A stretch of DNA of 64,000 nt from contig NZ_JABRWJ010000003.1 of assembly GCF_013266755.1 (NCBI RefSeq), positions 124,001-188,000 on the forward strand. Direction: 5' to 3'. The notes under the pieces are model-generated. The model made no database searches. It saw nothing but the letters and a program-made list of their open reading frames with translations, and had not been told where the DNA came from. Positions within the stretch are counted from its first letter, which is position 1, and each line of letters opens with the position of its first letter. A program made the translations under genes and the position numbers. This DNA is from Pseudaquabacterium terrae (GTDB lineage Bacteria > Pseudomonadota > Gammaproteobacteria > Burkholderiales > Burkholderiaceae_C). Positions 25,551-34,500 of the stretch are shown here, one piece after another.

Positions 25551-27523
25551 TGAGCTTTCAGCATCGGCGCCGAGGGCACGTCGATGCGTTCGAGGATGTC
25601 GAGCTCGAGCGTCGGCATCAGCTCGTGGTACGACAGCACCGGCGTGTCGAAACACTCCGGCTCGATCAGCTTGCGCAGATGCCAGCGCACGTCGATGGCA
25701 GTGACCAGCGCGCGCGGGCCGCGCTCAGTGACGCAGGCGGCGATACGCTCGGCGATGCGCCGCGCGGCCTCGGGCTCGAGCGCCAGCTGCGCGACGCCGC
25801 CGGTCACGCGCACCGCCTGGCGCAGCAGGTCTTCGAGCGCCGGCTCCAGCATCAGCACCGGCAGCCGGCCGTCGGGCGCGACGCGGTGGCAGATCTGGCG
25901 CTTGAGCGCAATGCGCGCGAATTCGGTCAGCGCGTGCGCATCCTTGTCGCGCTGGCCGGCTTCGGACAGCGCCTCGAGGATGTCGCGCAGGTTGCGGATC
26001 GACACCGCCTCGCCGACCAGCCTGCGCAGCACGTCGGCCACGCGCTGCACCGGCAGCGCGCGCAGCACTTCCTTGACGACGTCGGGCGCATCGACCGAGG
26101 CGCGCGTCAGCAGGTTCGTCGTGTCCTGCATGCCGAGGAACAGCGGCGCGTGGCGGCGCAGCGCCTGTTTGACCGGCTCACCCAGCGCGCTGGCCGCGTC
26201 GAACACGCCCTCGGGCAGGCGACCGTGCGCGATCGGCACTTCGAAGGCCAGCAGCTCCCAGCGGCCGGCGTCGGCGGCGCCCGGCTGGCCGTGCACGTGG
26301 ATGCGCGGCAGCGCCAGGCCGAGGCCGAGCTGGAACTCCTCCAGCACCTGTTCCAGCGCCGGCGTCAGCGTGCGCCCCTGCTCAGCCGCCAGCAGGGCCG
26401 CCGGCACGCGCAGCAGCAGCGGCACGGCAGGCCGCGCCTGCGGCAGCGCCGTCTGCGTGACCTGCTGCGGCACGTCGAGCCGTTTCACCAGCCCGCGCAT
26501 CGCGGGGTGGCGCCGCGCATGCAGCCAGTCGCGGCAGGCCGGCGTCATCAGCAGGCCGGTGCCGGCGATGGCCAGCGCCAGCAGCAGAAACACGGTGGTC
26601 GGAAAACCCGGCACCAGGCCCATCAGCACGCAGATGCCGCCGGCGACGATCAGCACGCGCGGCTTGGCGGTCAATTGCTTGCGCACCGAATCGCCGAGGT
26701 GCTTGTCCTCTTCGTCGGCGGTGCGGGTGACGATCAGGCCGGCGGCCATCGCGCCGAGCAGCGCCGGGATCTGCGCCACCATGCCTTCGCCGATGGTCAG
26801 GATGGAGTACTTCGTCAGCGCGCTGCCGACGTCCAGGTCCTGCATCATCACGCCGATCGCCAGCCCGCCGAGCAGGTTGATCACGATGATCACGATGCCG
26901 GCGATCGCGTCGCCCTTGACGAACTTCATCGCGCCGTCGAGGCTGCCGTGCAGCTTGCTTTCCAGCTCCAGCGCGCGGCGGCGGCGCTTGGCCTCGTCCT
27001 TGTCGATCAGGCCGGCGCGCAGGTCGGAGTCGATCGACATCTGCTTGCCCGGCATCGCATCGAGCGAGAAGCGCGCGGCGACCTCGGCGACGCGCTCGGC
27101 GCCCTTGGCGATCACGATGAACTGCACCACCGTGATGATCAGGAAGACGACCAGGCCGACCACCAGGTTGCCGCCGGCGACGACCTTGCCGAAGGTGTCG
27201 ATGATGTCGCCGGCGTGGCCCTGCAGCAGGATCAGGCGCGTGGTGGCGATCGACAGCGACAGCCTGAACAGCGTGGTCATCAGCAGCACGCTGGGGAATA
27301 CCGAGAACTCCAGCGGCGACTGGATGTAGATGCCCAGCAGCAGCAGCAGGATGCCCGAGGCGATGTTGAAGGCCACCAGCAGGTCGATCAGCCAGATCGG
27401 CAGCGGCAGCACCATCATCGCGACGATGGCGATGACGCCGGCGACCATCACCAGGTCGCTGTAGCGCGCGAGCAGGCCCTCGCGCACGCTGCCGGCGCTG
27501 CGGAAGTAGGCGGACATGGTCAC
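25547..27523 (-). CDS. sctV: SctV, major export-gate protein (YscV/LcrD/FlhA family)
   Basis: SctV forms the nonameric export ring. The 658-residue product has the membrane half with family signatures (PLPIWLIDLLVAFNIASGIL, FSVFPSVLLMTTLFRLSLSI, the FHIPEP-region text RFSLDAMPGKQMSIDSDLRA, and LLGGLAIGVMMQDLDVG). A complete cytoplasmic half follows (SYHELMPTLELDILERI at the end). A GTG with GGGG 8 nt upstream, just behind the transglycosylase stop, was preferred to an ATG two codons later. It is the first core gene of the V-C-D-F-I-J-K-L run. Confidence 0.95.
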   Translation of the reverse strand: MTMSAYFRSAGSVREGLLARYSDLVMVAGVIAIVAMMVLPLPIWLIDLLVAFNIASGILLLLLGIYIQSPLEFSVFPSVLLMTTLFRLSLSIATTRLILLQGHAGDIIDTFGKVVAGGNLVVGLVVFLIITVVQFIVIAKGAERVAEVAARFSLDAMPGKQMSIDSDLRAGLIDKDEAKRRRRALELESKLHGSLDGAMKFVKGDAIAGIVIIVINLLGGLAIGVMMQDLDVGSALTKYSILTIGEGMVAQIPALLGAMAAGLIVTRTADEEDKHLGDSVRKQLTAKPRVLIVAGGICVLMGLVPGFPTTVFLLLALAIAGTGLLMTPACRDWLHARRHPAMRGLVKRLDVPQQVTQTALPQARPAVPLLLRVPAALLAAEQGRTLTPALEQVLEEFQLGLGLALPRIHVHGQPGAADAGRWELLAFEVPIAHGRLPEGVFDAASALGEPVKQALRRHAPLFLGMQDTTNLLTRASVDAPDVVKEVLRALPVQRVADVLRRLVGEAVSIRNLRDILEALSEAGQRDKDAHALTEFARIALKRQICHRVAPDGRLPVLMLEPALEDLLRQAVRVTGGVAQLALEPEAARRIAERIAACVTERGPRALVTAIDVRWHLRKLIEPECFDTPVLSYHELMPTLELDILERIDVPSAPMLKAQ

Positions 27524-27525
27524 GG

Positions 27526-28317
27526 TCAGTACCCCTTGGCCACGAGCTCGCCAGCGGCGGAGACGCGGAATTCGTCCTTCAGCCGGCGGTAGATCGCCGA
27601 CACGTCGCGCACGTAGGCCTGCGTCTCGGGATACGGCGGCACGTCGTTGCCGTGTTTGGCGACCGCGCCTTCGCCGGCGTTGTAGGCGGCGAGCACGAGG
27701 CGCAGGTCGGCGCCATAGCGGCCCTGCAGCGTGCGCAGCAGCGCGGCGCTGGCGCGCAGGTTGGTTTGCGTGTCATGCAGCGTGCGCTCGGCATTGCGCA
27801 CGCCGAAGCGCTCGGCCGTGGCCGGCATCACCTGCATCAGCCCGCGCGCACCGGCCGGCGAGACCGCCTGCGGGTTGTGGCGCGATTCGATGTGCGCGAT
27901 GGCGTGCAGCAGCAGCGGGTCGAGCTGGTGCGCGCGGGCGGCATCCACCAGCGCCGGCGCGAGCGCGACGATGCGCTCGCCGTCGCGGCCGAGTGGTGCC
28001 TGCGGCGCGCGGCTGGGCGGCAGCGCGGCCATCGCCAGCGTCGCCTGAGCGGGTGCGTCCTGCAGCGACAACGCGACGGTCGTCGCGCGGTCGAACATCA
28101 GCAGCTGCTCGGCCGCGCGGGCGCTGCCGCCGCTGTCGACCAGGCCCGGGCACTGCTGCGCGATCAGGCGAAAGCGGGCTGACGGGTCCGCTGCGGAGGC
28201 ACCGGGCGCCGGCAGCGCACCGGTGCACGGCTGGGCGGCGGCGCCGGCGCTGCAGGCGATCACGGCCAGCGCCAGCAGCTGGCGGGCCGTGCTCGTCTTC
28301 GGGGGTCTGAGGGACAT
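27526..28317 (-). CDS. Type III secretion-associated lytic transglycosylase
   Basis: This 263-residue exported protein has a signal peptide and a C-terminal SLT (goose-lysozyme-like) domain. It shows the catalytic Glu in LLLHAIAHIESRHNP, the SPAGARGLMQVMPATAERFG motif and the AAYNAGEGAV motif. Such enzymes open peptidoglycan for injectisome assembly. It lies immediately upstream of sctV with only 2 bp between stop and start. An HrpL-like box sits about 40 bp before its ATG, so it probably heads the main structural unit. The N-terminal 110 residues match nothing I recognise. Confidence 0.87.
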   Translation of the reverse strand: MSLRPPKTSTARQLLALAVIACSAGAAAQPCTGALPAPGASAADPSARFRLIAQQCPGLVDSGGSARAAEQLLMFDRATTVALSLQDAPAQATLAMAALPPSRAPQAPLGRDGERIVALAPALVDAARAHQLDPLLLHAIAHIESRHNPQAVSPAGARGLMQVMPATAERFGVRNAERTLHDTQTNLRASAALLRTLQGRYGADLRLVLAAYNAGEGAVAKHGNDVPPYPETQAYVRDVSAIYRRLKDEFRVSAAGELVAKGY

Positions 28318-28355
28318 CCTGCGCTCCGGTGCTCAAAGGGCTTGAGGGACCGGGC

Positions 28356-28384
28356 TGGGTTGCGCGGCCCGCGCAGCCCGTTCA
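28356..28384 (-). promoter_or_regulatory. HrpL/ECF-type box C upstream of the transglycosylase-sctV unit
   Basis: Minus-strand TGAACG, 16 bp, then CAACCCA. The spacing is identical to the other three boxes and it differs from GGAACC-N16-CCACNNA at two positions in the first half and one in the second. It lies in the gap after the DUF4384 gene, about 40 bp from the next ATG. Confidence 0.5.
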
Positions 28385-28393
28385 AGCCAAGGG

Positions 28394-29806
28394 CTAGCGG
28401 CGGGCGCGAATCAGGAAGGATTCCTGCGCCAGCGTGCCATTCGTCACGGCCGCGAAGGCCTGGCGCAGCTGCTCGAACGAGCTCAGCGGCAAGGCGGCGA
28501 AGTCCGCGCCCGACAGCTCGCCCGGCAGCGCGGCCAGCACGTCGCGCTCGGTGCCGAAGCAGGTCACCATCTCGGGCGTGCCGCGCGGGTTCATCGTGAT
28601 CTCGAAGCGCATCGCGCCCGGCAGCTGCACGCCGGCCTGGGCGCTGACGCGCGAGTCGCGCTGGAAGCGGTTCGGGAAGAAGCGCGTGATCTGGCGCTGC
28701 TCGTCCTGCAGGAAGCAGTAGACATGCGCGTCGCGGTTCGGGCGCACGCTCAGGCGCACGGCCTCGCCGCGGTTGAAGCCGCCGGCGTTCGGCGTCGCGA
28801 TGCGCACCTCCAGCGGCGTCTGCGGCGCTGTCTGCGGCGGTACCTGCTGTGGCTTCTGCGGCGGCGGCGTGCTCGCCGGTTCGCGCGCCGGCAGCGGTTC
28901 ACCCAGCGCGCGGTGGTCGGTGGCCAGGTAGGCATGGAAGAAGTCGATCGACAGCTTCGGCTCGCGCGACAGGCCCAGCCGCTCGCGGTAGCGCCCCACG
29001 GCATCCTTCAACGCCGCGCTGACCTCGCCGTCGGCCGGGCCGTCGTAGATGCGCCGCATGCGCAGCTGCTGCTGGAACCACGCGATCAGCTGCGACGGCC
29101 GGGTGGCCATCGTGTCGTACCAGTCCTGCACCTCGGCCGCGACCGCCGGCTCGGCCAGGCCGGCGCCGAAGCAGCTCCAGTACGGCACCTTGGCGAGGCG
29201 GCCGACCAGCTCGATGGCGGCGACATCGGCCAGCAGGCGCAGCGCGGTCGCCGGCCCTTCGGCGCCGCTGGCCGGCAGGCTCAGCCGCGTGCCGAACTTG
29301 ACCAGCTCGGCCTGGCCCGCGGCCAGCGCGACGCTGTGGCGCGACGCGCTGCCGGGCAGCAGCGACTGGTCGTCGGTCGCCTGCAGCGACAGGTCGAGCG
29401 AAAAGGACTCGGCGCCCGCACCCGTCTCCGCGCGGCGCAGGCTGCCGCGCAAGGCCACCGGCGCCAGCGCGGCGCCCGCCTCGCGCGGCGTGGCCAGCAG
29501 GCGCACGGCTCGGCTGCGCGCGCTGATGTCGGCGGCAGCGGCCAGCATCAGCTCACGGGTGCCGCCGGCACCGCGCGCCGCGCGCTCGTCGATCTCTCCC
29601 ACCTGCACAGCCAGGTCACGCACGCCGTAGTCGGCCAGCAGGTGGTCGACGCAGCGGCGCAGCGCGGGCACATCGCTCATCAGGCGCTGCGGCGCGGCCG
29701 ACTCGGCCGCCTTGACCGACGACATGCCCGTGCACAGCAGCGCGAGCACTCCCGGCAAGGCGCGGGCCGCAAGAGCACGCAGCGGACGAACAAGGCGCGA
29801 CGGCAT
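28394..29806 (-). CDS. Exported DUF4384 protein heading the type III locus
   Basis: The 470-residue product has a signal peptide (ALPGVLALLCTGMSSVKAA). A middle region holds a peptidoglycan-binding-like helix set (LIAWFQQQLRMRRIYDGPAD, KDAVGRYRERLGL), and a Pro/Gln-rich linker follows. The C-terminal domain is DUF4384 (GGFNRGEAVRLSVRPNRDAH, VYCFLQDEQRQITRFFPNRF, VTCFGTERDVL). DUF4384 domains occur in envelope proteins, often with kinases or secretion systems. It is the first gene of the minus-strand cluster and has an HrpL-like box about 70 bp upstream. It may act in the envelope with the transglycosylase. Confidence 0.72.
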   Translation of the reverse strand: MPSRLVRPLRALAARALPGVLALLCTGMSSVKAAESAAPQRLMSDVPALRRCVDHLLADYGVRDLAVQVGEIDERAARGAGGTRELMLAAAADISARSRAVRLLATPREAGAALAPVALRGSLRRAETGAGAESFSLDLSLQATDDQSLLPGSASRHSVALAAGQAELVKFGTRLSLPASGAEGPATALRLLADVAAIELVGRLAKVPYWSCFGAGLAEPAVAAEVQDWYDTMATRPSQLIAWFQQQLRMRRIYDGPADGEVSAALKDAVGRYRERLGLSREPKLSIDFFHAYLATDHRALGEPLPAREPASTPPPQKPQQVPPQTAPQTPLEVRIATPNAGGFNRGEAVRLSVRPNRDAHVYCFLQDEQRQITRFFPNRFQRDSRVSAQAGVQLPGAMRFEITMNPRGTPEMVTCFGTERDVLAALPGELSGADFAALPLSSFEQLRQAFAAVTNGTLAQESFLIRARR

Positions 29807-29874
29807 GGTGGATCGGACTCCCCGAGGGTGACGCGGCGACGGCGCGCGACCGGTCGGCCGCACGCTCACCGCCC

Positions 29875-29903
29875 TCAGTTGCAGCGGCGGCGCGCTCGGT
29901 TCA
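29875..29903 (-). promoter_or_regulatory. HrpL/ECF-type box B upstream of the first type III locus gene
   Basis: Minus-strand TGAACC, 16 bp, then CAACTGA, about 70 bp before the DUF4384 ATG. It lies in the divergent region shared with phhA, a true promoter position with no same-strand gene upstream. It matches the hrp-box pattern with one mismatch per half and is the most convincing of the four copies. Confidence 0.6.
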
Positions 29904-30015
29904 ATCGCCGGTGCAGGAATCCTGCGTCGTCCGGCAACCCACCCCTTCACGGCGCACGATGCTTGCGCGCCCGCGTGGCTACAGTCGAGGATCGATCTTT
30001 CGACAGGTGCGCCGC

Positions 30016-30927
30016 ATGCAACGACAGCTGAACGAACAATCCGGCGAAGCCGCCGCGGCGCATGCCAGCCACGGCCTGGCCACCGGCGAATCGCAGCGCG
30101 CCGACTGGACCATCGACCAGGGCTGGGAGCGCTACACGCCGGAACAGCATGGCGTCTGGAAGACGCTGTTCGAGCGGCAGACCAAGCTGCTGCCCGGCCG
30201 CGCCTGCGACGAGTTCGTGGCCGGCATGCACGACCTGCCGATCGGCCCCGAGCAGATCCCCGACTTCCGGCGCCTGTCGGACGTGCTGATGAAGCGCACC
30301 GGCTGGCAGGTGGTCGCCGTGCCCGGGCTGGTGCCCGACGACGTGTTCTTCGAGCACCTGGCCAACCGCCGCTTTCCCTCCGGCCACTTCATCCGCAAGC
30401 CGCACGAGCTGGACTACCTGGAAGAGCCGGATGTCTTCCACGACGTGTTCGGCCACGTGCCGATGCTGATGAACCCGGTGATCGCCGACTACATCCAGGC
30501 CTATGGCCAAGGCGGCCTGCGCGCGCAGCGGCTCGGCAAGCTGGCCCACCTGGCGCGGGTGTACTGGTACACGGTCGAGTTCGGCCTGCTGAAGCAGAAG
30601 GACGGCGTGCGCATCTACGGCGCCGGCATCGCCTCGTCATACACCGAGAGCGTGTTCTCGCTCGACAGCGCATCACCGAACCGCCTGCGCTTCGACCTCG
30701 AGCGGGTGATGCGCACGCACTACCGCATCGACGACTTCCAGGAAACCTACTTCGTCATCGACGATCTCGACGAGCTGCTGCAGCTGGCGCACATCGACTT
30801 CGCGCCGCTGTATGCGAAGCTGGACAGCGGGCCCGAGTATCAGCCGGGGGATGTGTTGGGGAGTGATGGGGTCGTGGCGCGGGGGGATGGGAGCTATCAC
30901 GCTGCGAAAGCTGGGTCGAACAAGTGA
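30016..30927 (+). CDS. phhA: Phenylalanine 4-monooxygenase
   Basis: The enzyme hydroxylates phenylalanine to tyrosine using pterin, Fe(II) and oxygen. The 303-residue product shows the iron ligands His142 and His147 (FHDVFGHVPMLMNP) and Glu188 (YWYTVEFGLL), plus the pterin-site text RFPSGHFIRKPHELDYLEEP. The length is normal for the bacterial monodomain form. The ATG was chosen because upstream in-frame codons give no homologous sequence. It is divergent from the type III locus, sharing about 200 bp. No pterin dehydratase gene accompanies it here. Confidence 0.95.
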   Translation: MQRQLNEQSGEAAAAHASHGLATGESQRADWTIDQGWERYTPEQHGVWKTLFERQTKLLPGRACDEFVAGMHDLPIGPEQIPDFRRLSDVLMKRTGWQVVAVPGLVPDDVFFEHLANRRFPSGHFIRKPHELDYLEEPDVFHDVFGHVPMLMNPVIADYIQAYGQGGLRAQRLGKLAHLARVYWYTVEFGLLKQKDGVRIYGAGIASSYTESVFSLDSASPNRLRFDLERVMRTHYRIDDFQETYFVIDDLDELLQLAHIDFAPLYAKLDSGPEYQPGDVLGSDGVVARGDGSYHAAKAGSNK

Positions 30928-31531
30928 AGGGCGTCGAGACTGACGCTCGTGAGTCGTTGATTCTTTGTCTTCTGGGCGGCGCTCCTGCGCTCGAAAGTCC
31001 GTCGGAGGTAAGGCGTGTGCGACACCCGCCGCGTACAGGTGATCGCGTGCCCTCGCTGCCTGTGAGCAGGTGTTGCATACGCGCACAAGCCCTCGACTTG
31101 CCTGGCTGTGGTCGTCAGGCCAAGAGTGTCGGCCACCATGCGGCGGGGCATCAGACCGTGCGCCTGACATCTACCGGCTGACGGTCACTATCGACCCGAA
31201 GCGGTATTCAATCCCAAACAGGGTGCGAGAGTCGCCCTCCCGATCTCCGAAGCGTTGACGCCGCCACGTGCACGCGCGACCATGCTTTCGCGGAAGGGTG
31301 GCATCCCACGAGGTACGATAAACCCGAACGTGGACGTGCCGGCCCTCCTGGGCCGAGACTCGCGGTGACGATAACGGTAGCCTCGGGCAAGCCTTGTGAG
31401 TCAGCCGCAAATGCCTCAGGGCGGAGCCGCCGGGCTGGGTGCACATTGCGTCGATGGATTCGTGCTTGCGGCTCTTGACTTGGGGCCCGATGCAAGCAGA
31501 AGGGCCAAGGCCTTTAAACTGGTTCGGTGCT
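30928..31531. other. Gene-free stretch with insertion-sequence remnants
   Basis: No intact gene is supported. The second half carries short matches to an IS21-type transposase, listed separately. The last part is the probable promoter region of the TIR-NTPase gene. I see no tRNA or clear terminator after phhA. Confidence 0.5.
31165..31325 (+). mobile_element. Remnant of an IS21-type istA transposase
   Basis: One frame reads YRLTVTIDPKRYSIPNRV, resembling the VxVDxxxYSVPxxLxG segment near the C-terminus of IstA. About 35 codons later, in another frame, RPCFRGRVASHEVR resembles the following VxVFHRGxRVASHxR segment. Order and spacing fit a decayed istA tail. It lies just upstream of the less G+C-rich TIR/peptidase pair and is the only sign of a mobile element there. 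Confidence 0.4.
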
Positions 31532-34500
31532 ATGCACGAAGTATTCATCAGCTACTCGTCCCGCCACCGCGAACTCACCCGCCACTTGGCAGAGGCCATA
31601 GAGCGCCAGTATGGTCCCGGCTCTGTTTGGTGGGACCAAGAGCTGGAAGCACGCTCCTCATACGCAAAGCAGATCCGGGCAGCACTGGAAAGATCGCGCG
31701 TCGTCGTTGTTGTATGGACTGCCGGCGCCCTGGTGTCAGACTATGTTTACGCCGAAGCGACACTCGCCTTTGCCGCGCACAAGTTGGTCAACGTCCGCCC
31801 AGATGAGATCCATTTCCGACAGATCCCGGAGCCCTTCAACATTCATCATGTTGAGGATGCATCGGCAACAGAAAGGATCCTTCATGCGATTGGGCGTACC
31901 CTGGCCGGCACACCGTTGCCAACTCGCCTGCCGCTCCATGAACTGTACTGGCGTCAACACGGACAACGACTGCTCGACACAAAGCAAGGATCGTTGTCTG
32001 CCGACCTATTGAGGGTTAGCCCGAGCCAATTGCTGCAGGCCCGCTATGCGCAAGTCAGCTACGTCGACGCTTCGGGGCTACGCGCTGAATTCCTAAACTG
32101 GGCCTTGAGTTCTTCGGTCTTCACTGCCGGGCGAATCCTATACGGACCAGGCGGGACGGGGAAGACGCGCCTTCTTATCGAAGTAGCTAACACGCTGCGA
32201 AGCAACCACGACTGGGCAGCCGGCTTTGTCGAAGGACCAGCGCACGCCGGTGAGGCAACGCGCACGCAGTATCGCCAAGCATTGGAGCAAATCATCCTGC
32301 TAGGTGATGAGCCGGGCTTGCTCCTTGTTTTGGACTACGCCGAGGGCCGCCGAGAGGAGATTCTGGAGATCGTTGAGTGGCTCGCTTCACCTGTGGCTAA
32401 GAGGGAACGGCCGATCCGCATCGTCCTCCTGGCTCGCACGGTTGGGGATTGGTGGGACCGACTCCGGAATGAAAACGAACTGGTGCAGGGGACGTTTCGC
32501 GATGATCCTGACAGGACAGCCGTTGAGAAAATGCCGGCGTTCGATTTGCTCGACCAACGCGTAAAGCTACTCGAAGTCACTTGCGAAGCGTACGGAAAGG
32601 CTCTACGAAGCCAGGGCCTTCACCCACGATCCCTTGAAGAATCGACGGAGTTGCGCGAGGACATCGCGGACGCGTCTCGGTTTCAAAGCCCGCTCGAGAT
32701 TCAGATGCGGGTGCTTCTCTGGCTCGCTGACGCGTCGGAGAATAGTCGGGGTGTCGCCAAAATGCTCGATCAAATTCTGGGCCTAGAGCGGCGTCACTGG
32801 AGTCGTGTGCTTGGACCAATGGAGGAGGACGAGCGAACCGCTTTGGAACGTGGTTTGGCACAAGTCACCTTGCTTCAAGGCTTGCCGACCAAGCAGGCTT
32901 CTGAAGCGCTGCTCATGCAGGACAAGTACTACGCCGGCCACCGGACTGCACCGGTCGATACGGCGCGCGTGCTCAGTCACCTGACGCGCCTGTATGACAA
33001 CGGTGAAGGAGGACTGGTGCCATTGCAGCCGGATCTAATTGGCGAGCATCTGGTGGCAAAGCTCGGCGACTCACCCCTACTTGAGGGGTGTATCGCTTGG
33101 CTGGAGAGCGACGCTCACAAGTACCTGCCGGATGTGAACCTAGCGTTCCAGACTTTGGTTACCGTCCTTGAGCGAGCGACGCACGACGATCATGGGAGTC
33201 AGGCAAGCGCCTCCGCCGGACAGCTTCTCGATCAGCTAATTCGATCGCATCTTCCCAACTGGGCACCAGCAATCGTGAGGGCTGCGACGGGAGCGCCGAT
33301 GCGCTTTACTGAGCGTCTGGACCGACTTCTTCCAATACTCTCACCGGAGGGGCTTGAAGCACTACATCGCGCTCTAGATGGATGGGAACTCTTTCTCGAC
33401 TCGATACCAGTGAAAGTCGCCGAACGGCTTTTGGACCTCAAGCAAGCAACCCTTCACGCTGGCAGAGATGGTGACCCTGCAGAGAGCCAAGTGCAACTTG
33501 CGGCGCTGCACTCCAACCTTGCCTCTATGCTGCAGAGTTCAGATGCCCGGCGAGCAGCCAGTTTATCTCTCCGCGCGGTTGAGATCTTAAGACAGGTCGC
33601 CTTCGCCCAGCCCAATCGCAAGCTACCCGAGTTGCCTCTGGCGCTAGCGGCGTCTGCTGAATGCAGTGCTGAGTCGCATGACTACGACGAAGCCGTCGCG
33701 TCGTTGGAAGAAGCGGTTTCCATATGTCTCGGAATGATCAATCAATCCTCGCCGGACATGTATATCTATGGTGTGCTAGCGTTCTGCCAAGGGTCGCTGG
33801 CAATCAGGCTGTTGGATCTCGATCGGCGCGACGAGGCTGCTGCAGCGAGCGATACTGCCCTAGCTAGCTATCGGGCAATTTCTCCTACACCAACCACATA
33901 TCAGTACCTGGCCAATCTGGCCGTAATTCTTCGCCAAAGGTCGACTGTGCTGTCAGCCTTTGGACTGTTTCAGGAAGCCCTCTCAGCTGCCGACGAGGCT
34001 GCTCGCATCCATGAGATCACCTACCAAGCAACGGACGACGAAAGCCTCGGCGGCCTTCTGCGCCGAAGCGGTTTCGTGCGACACAGAGAGGCTATCGCTT
34101 TGGCCCTCAACACCCACAAGGACGCAATGAAGCTCGCGGAGGATGCGCTGTATCTCTACCGCAGCGTATTGACCAGCGGCCAGCCAGCGTTCATGCCCTA
34201 TCTCGCAGCCCGCTTGGAAGACCTGAGCACAATGTTCTTGGCTCATGGGCTGGGCGAAATTGCCCTTGAAGCCGCTCGCGATGCAATGGTTGTATATGGA
34301 ATTCTCGGCCAGTTAGATCCTCAAACGTTTCTGCCGGAACTAGCGATATGCCTGAACAGAATGGGACAAATACTCCCGACTTTGGGTCGTACAGAGGAAG
34401 GCCAGGCGTTCACCGATGATGCGAATCGACTTGCAAGTCACTTCGTGGAAACTCCCGGCTTGTTGTCCTGGGAATCCATCAGATTTCGACGGCGGAACAA

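Noticed and set aside
25550-27592. A 680-codon open frame antisense to sctV
   Set aside because: Its translation is His/Gln/Arg-rich without any fold-like pattern. It is the mirror of a high-G+C gene with unmistakable SctV motifs.
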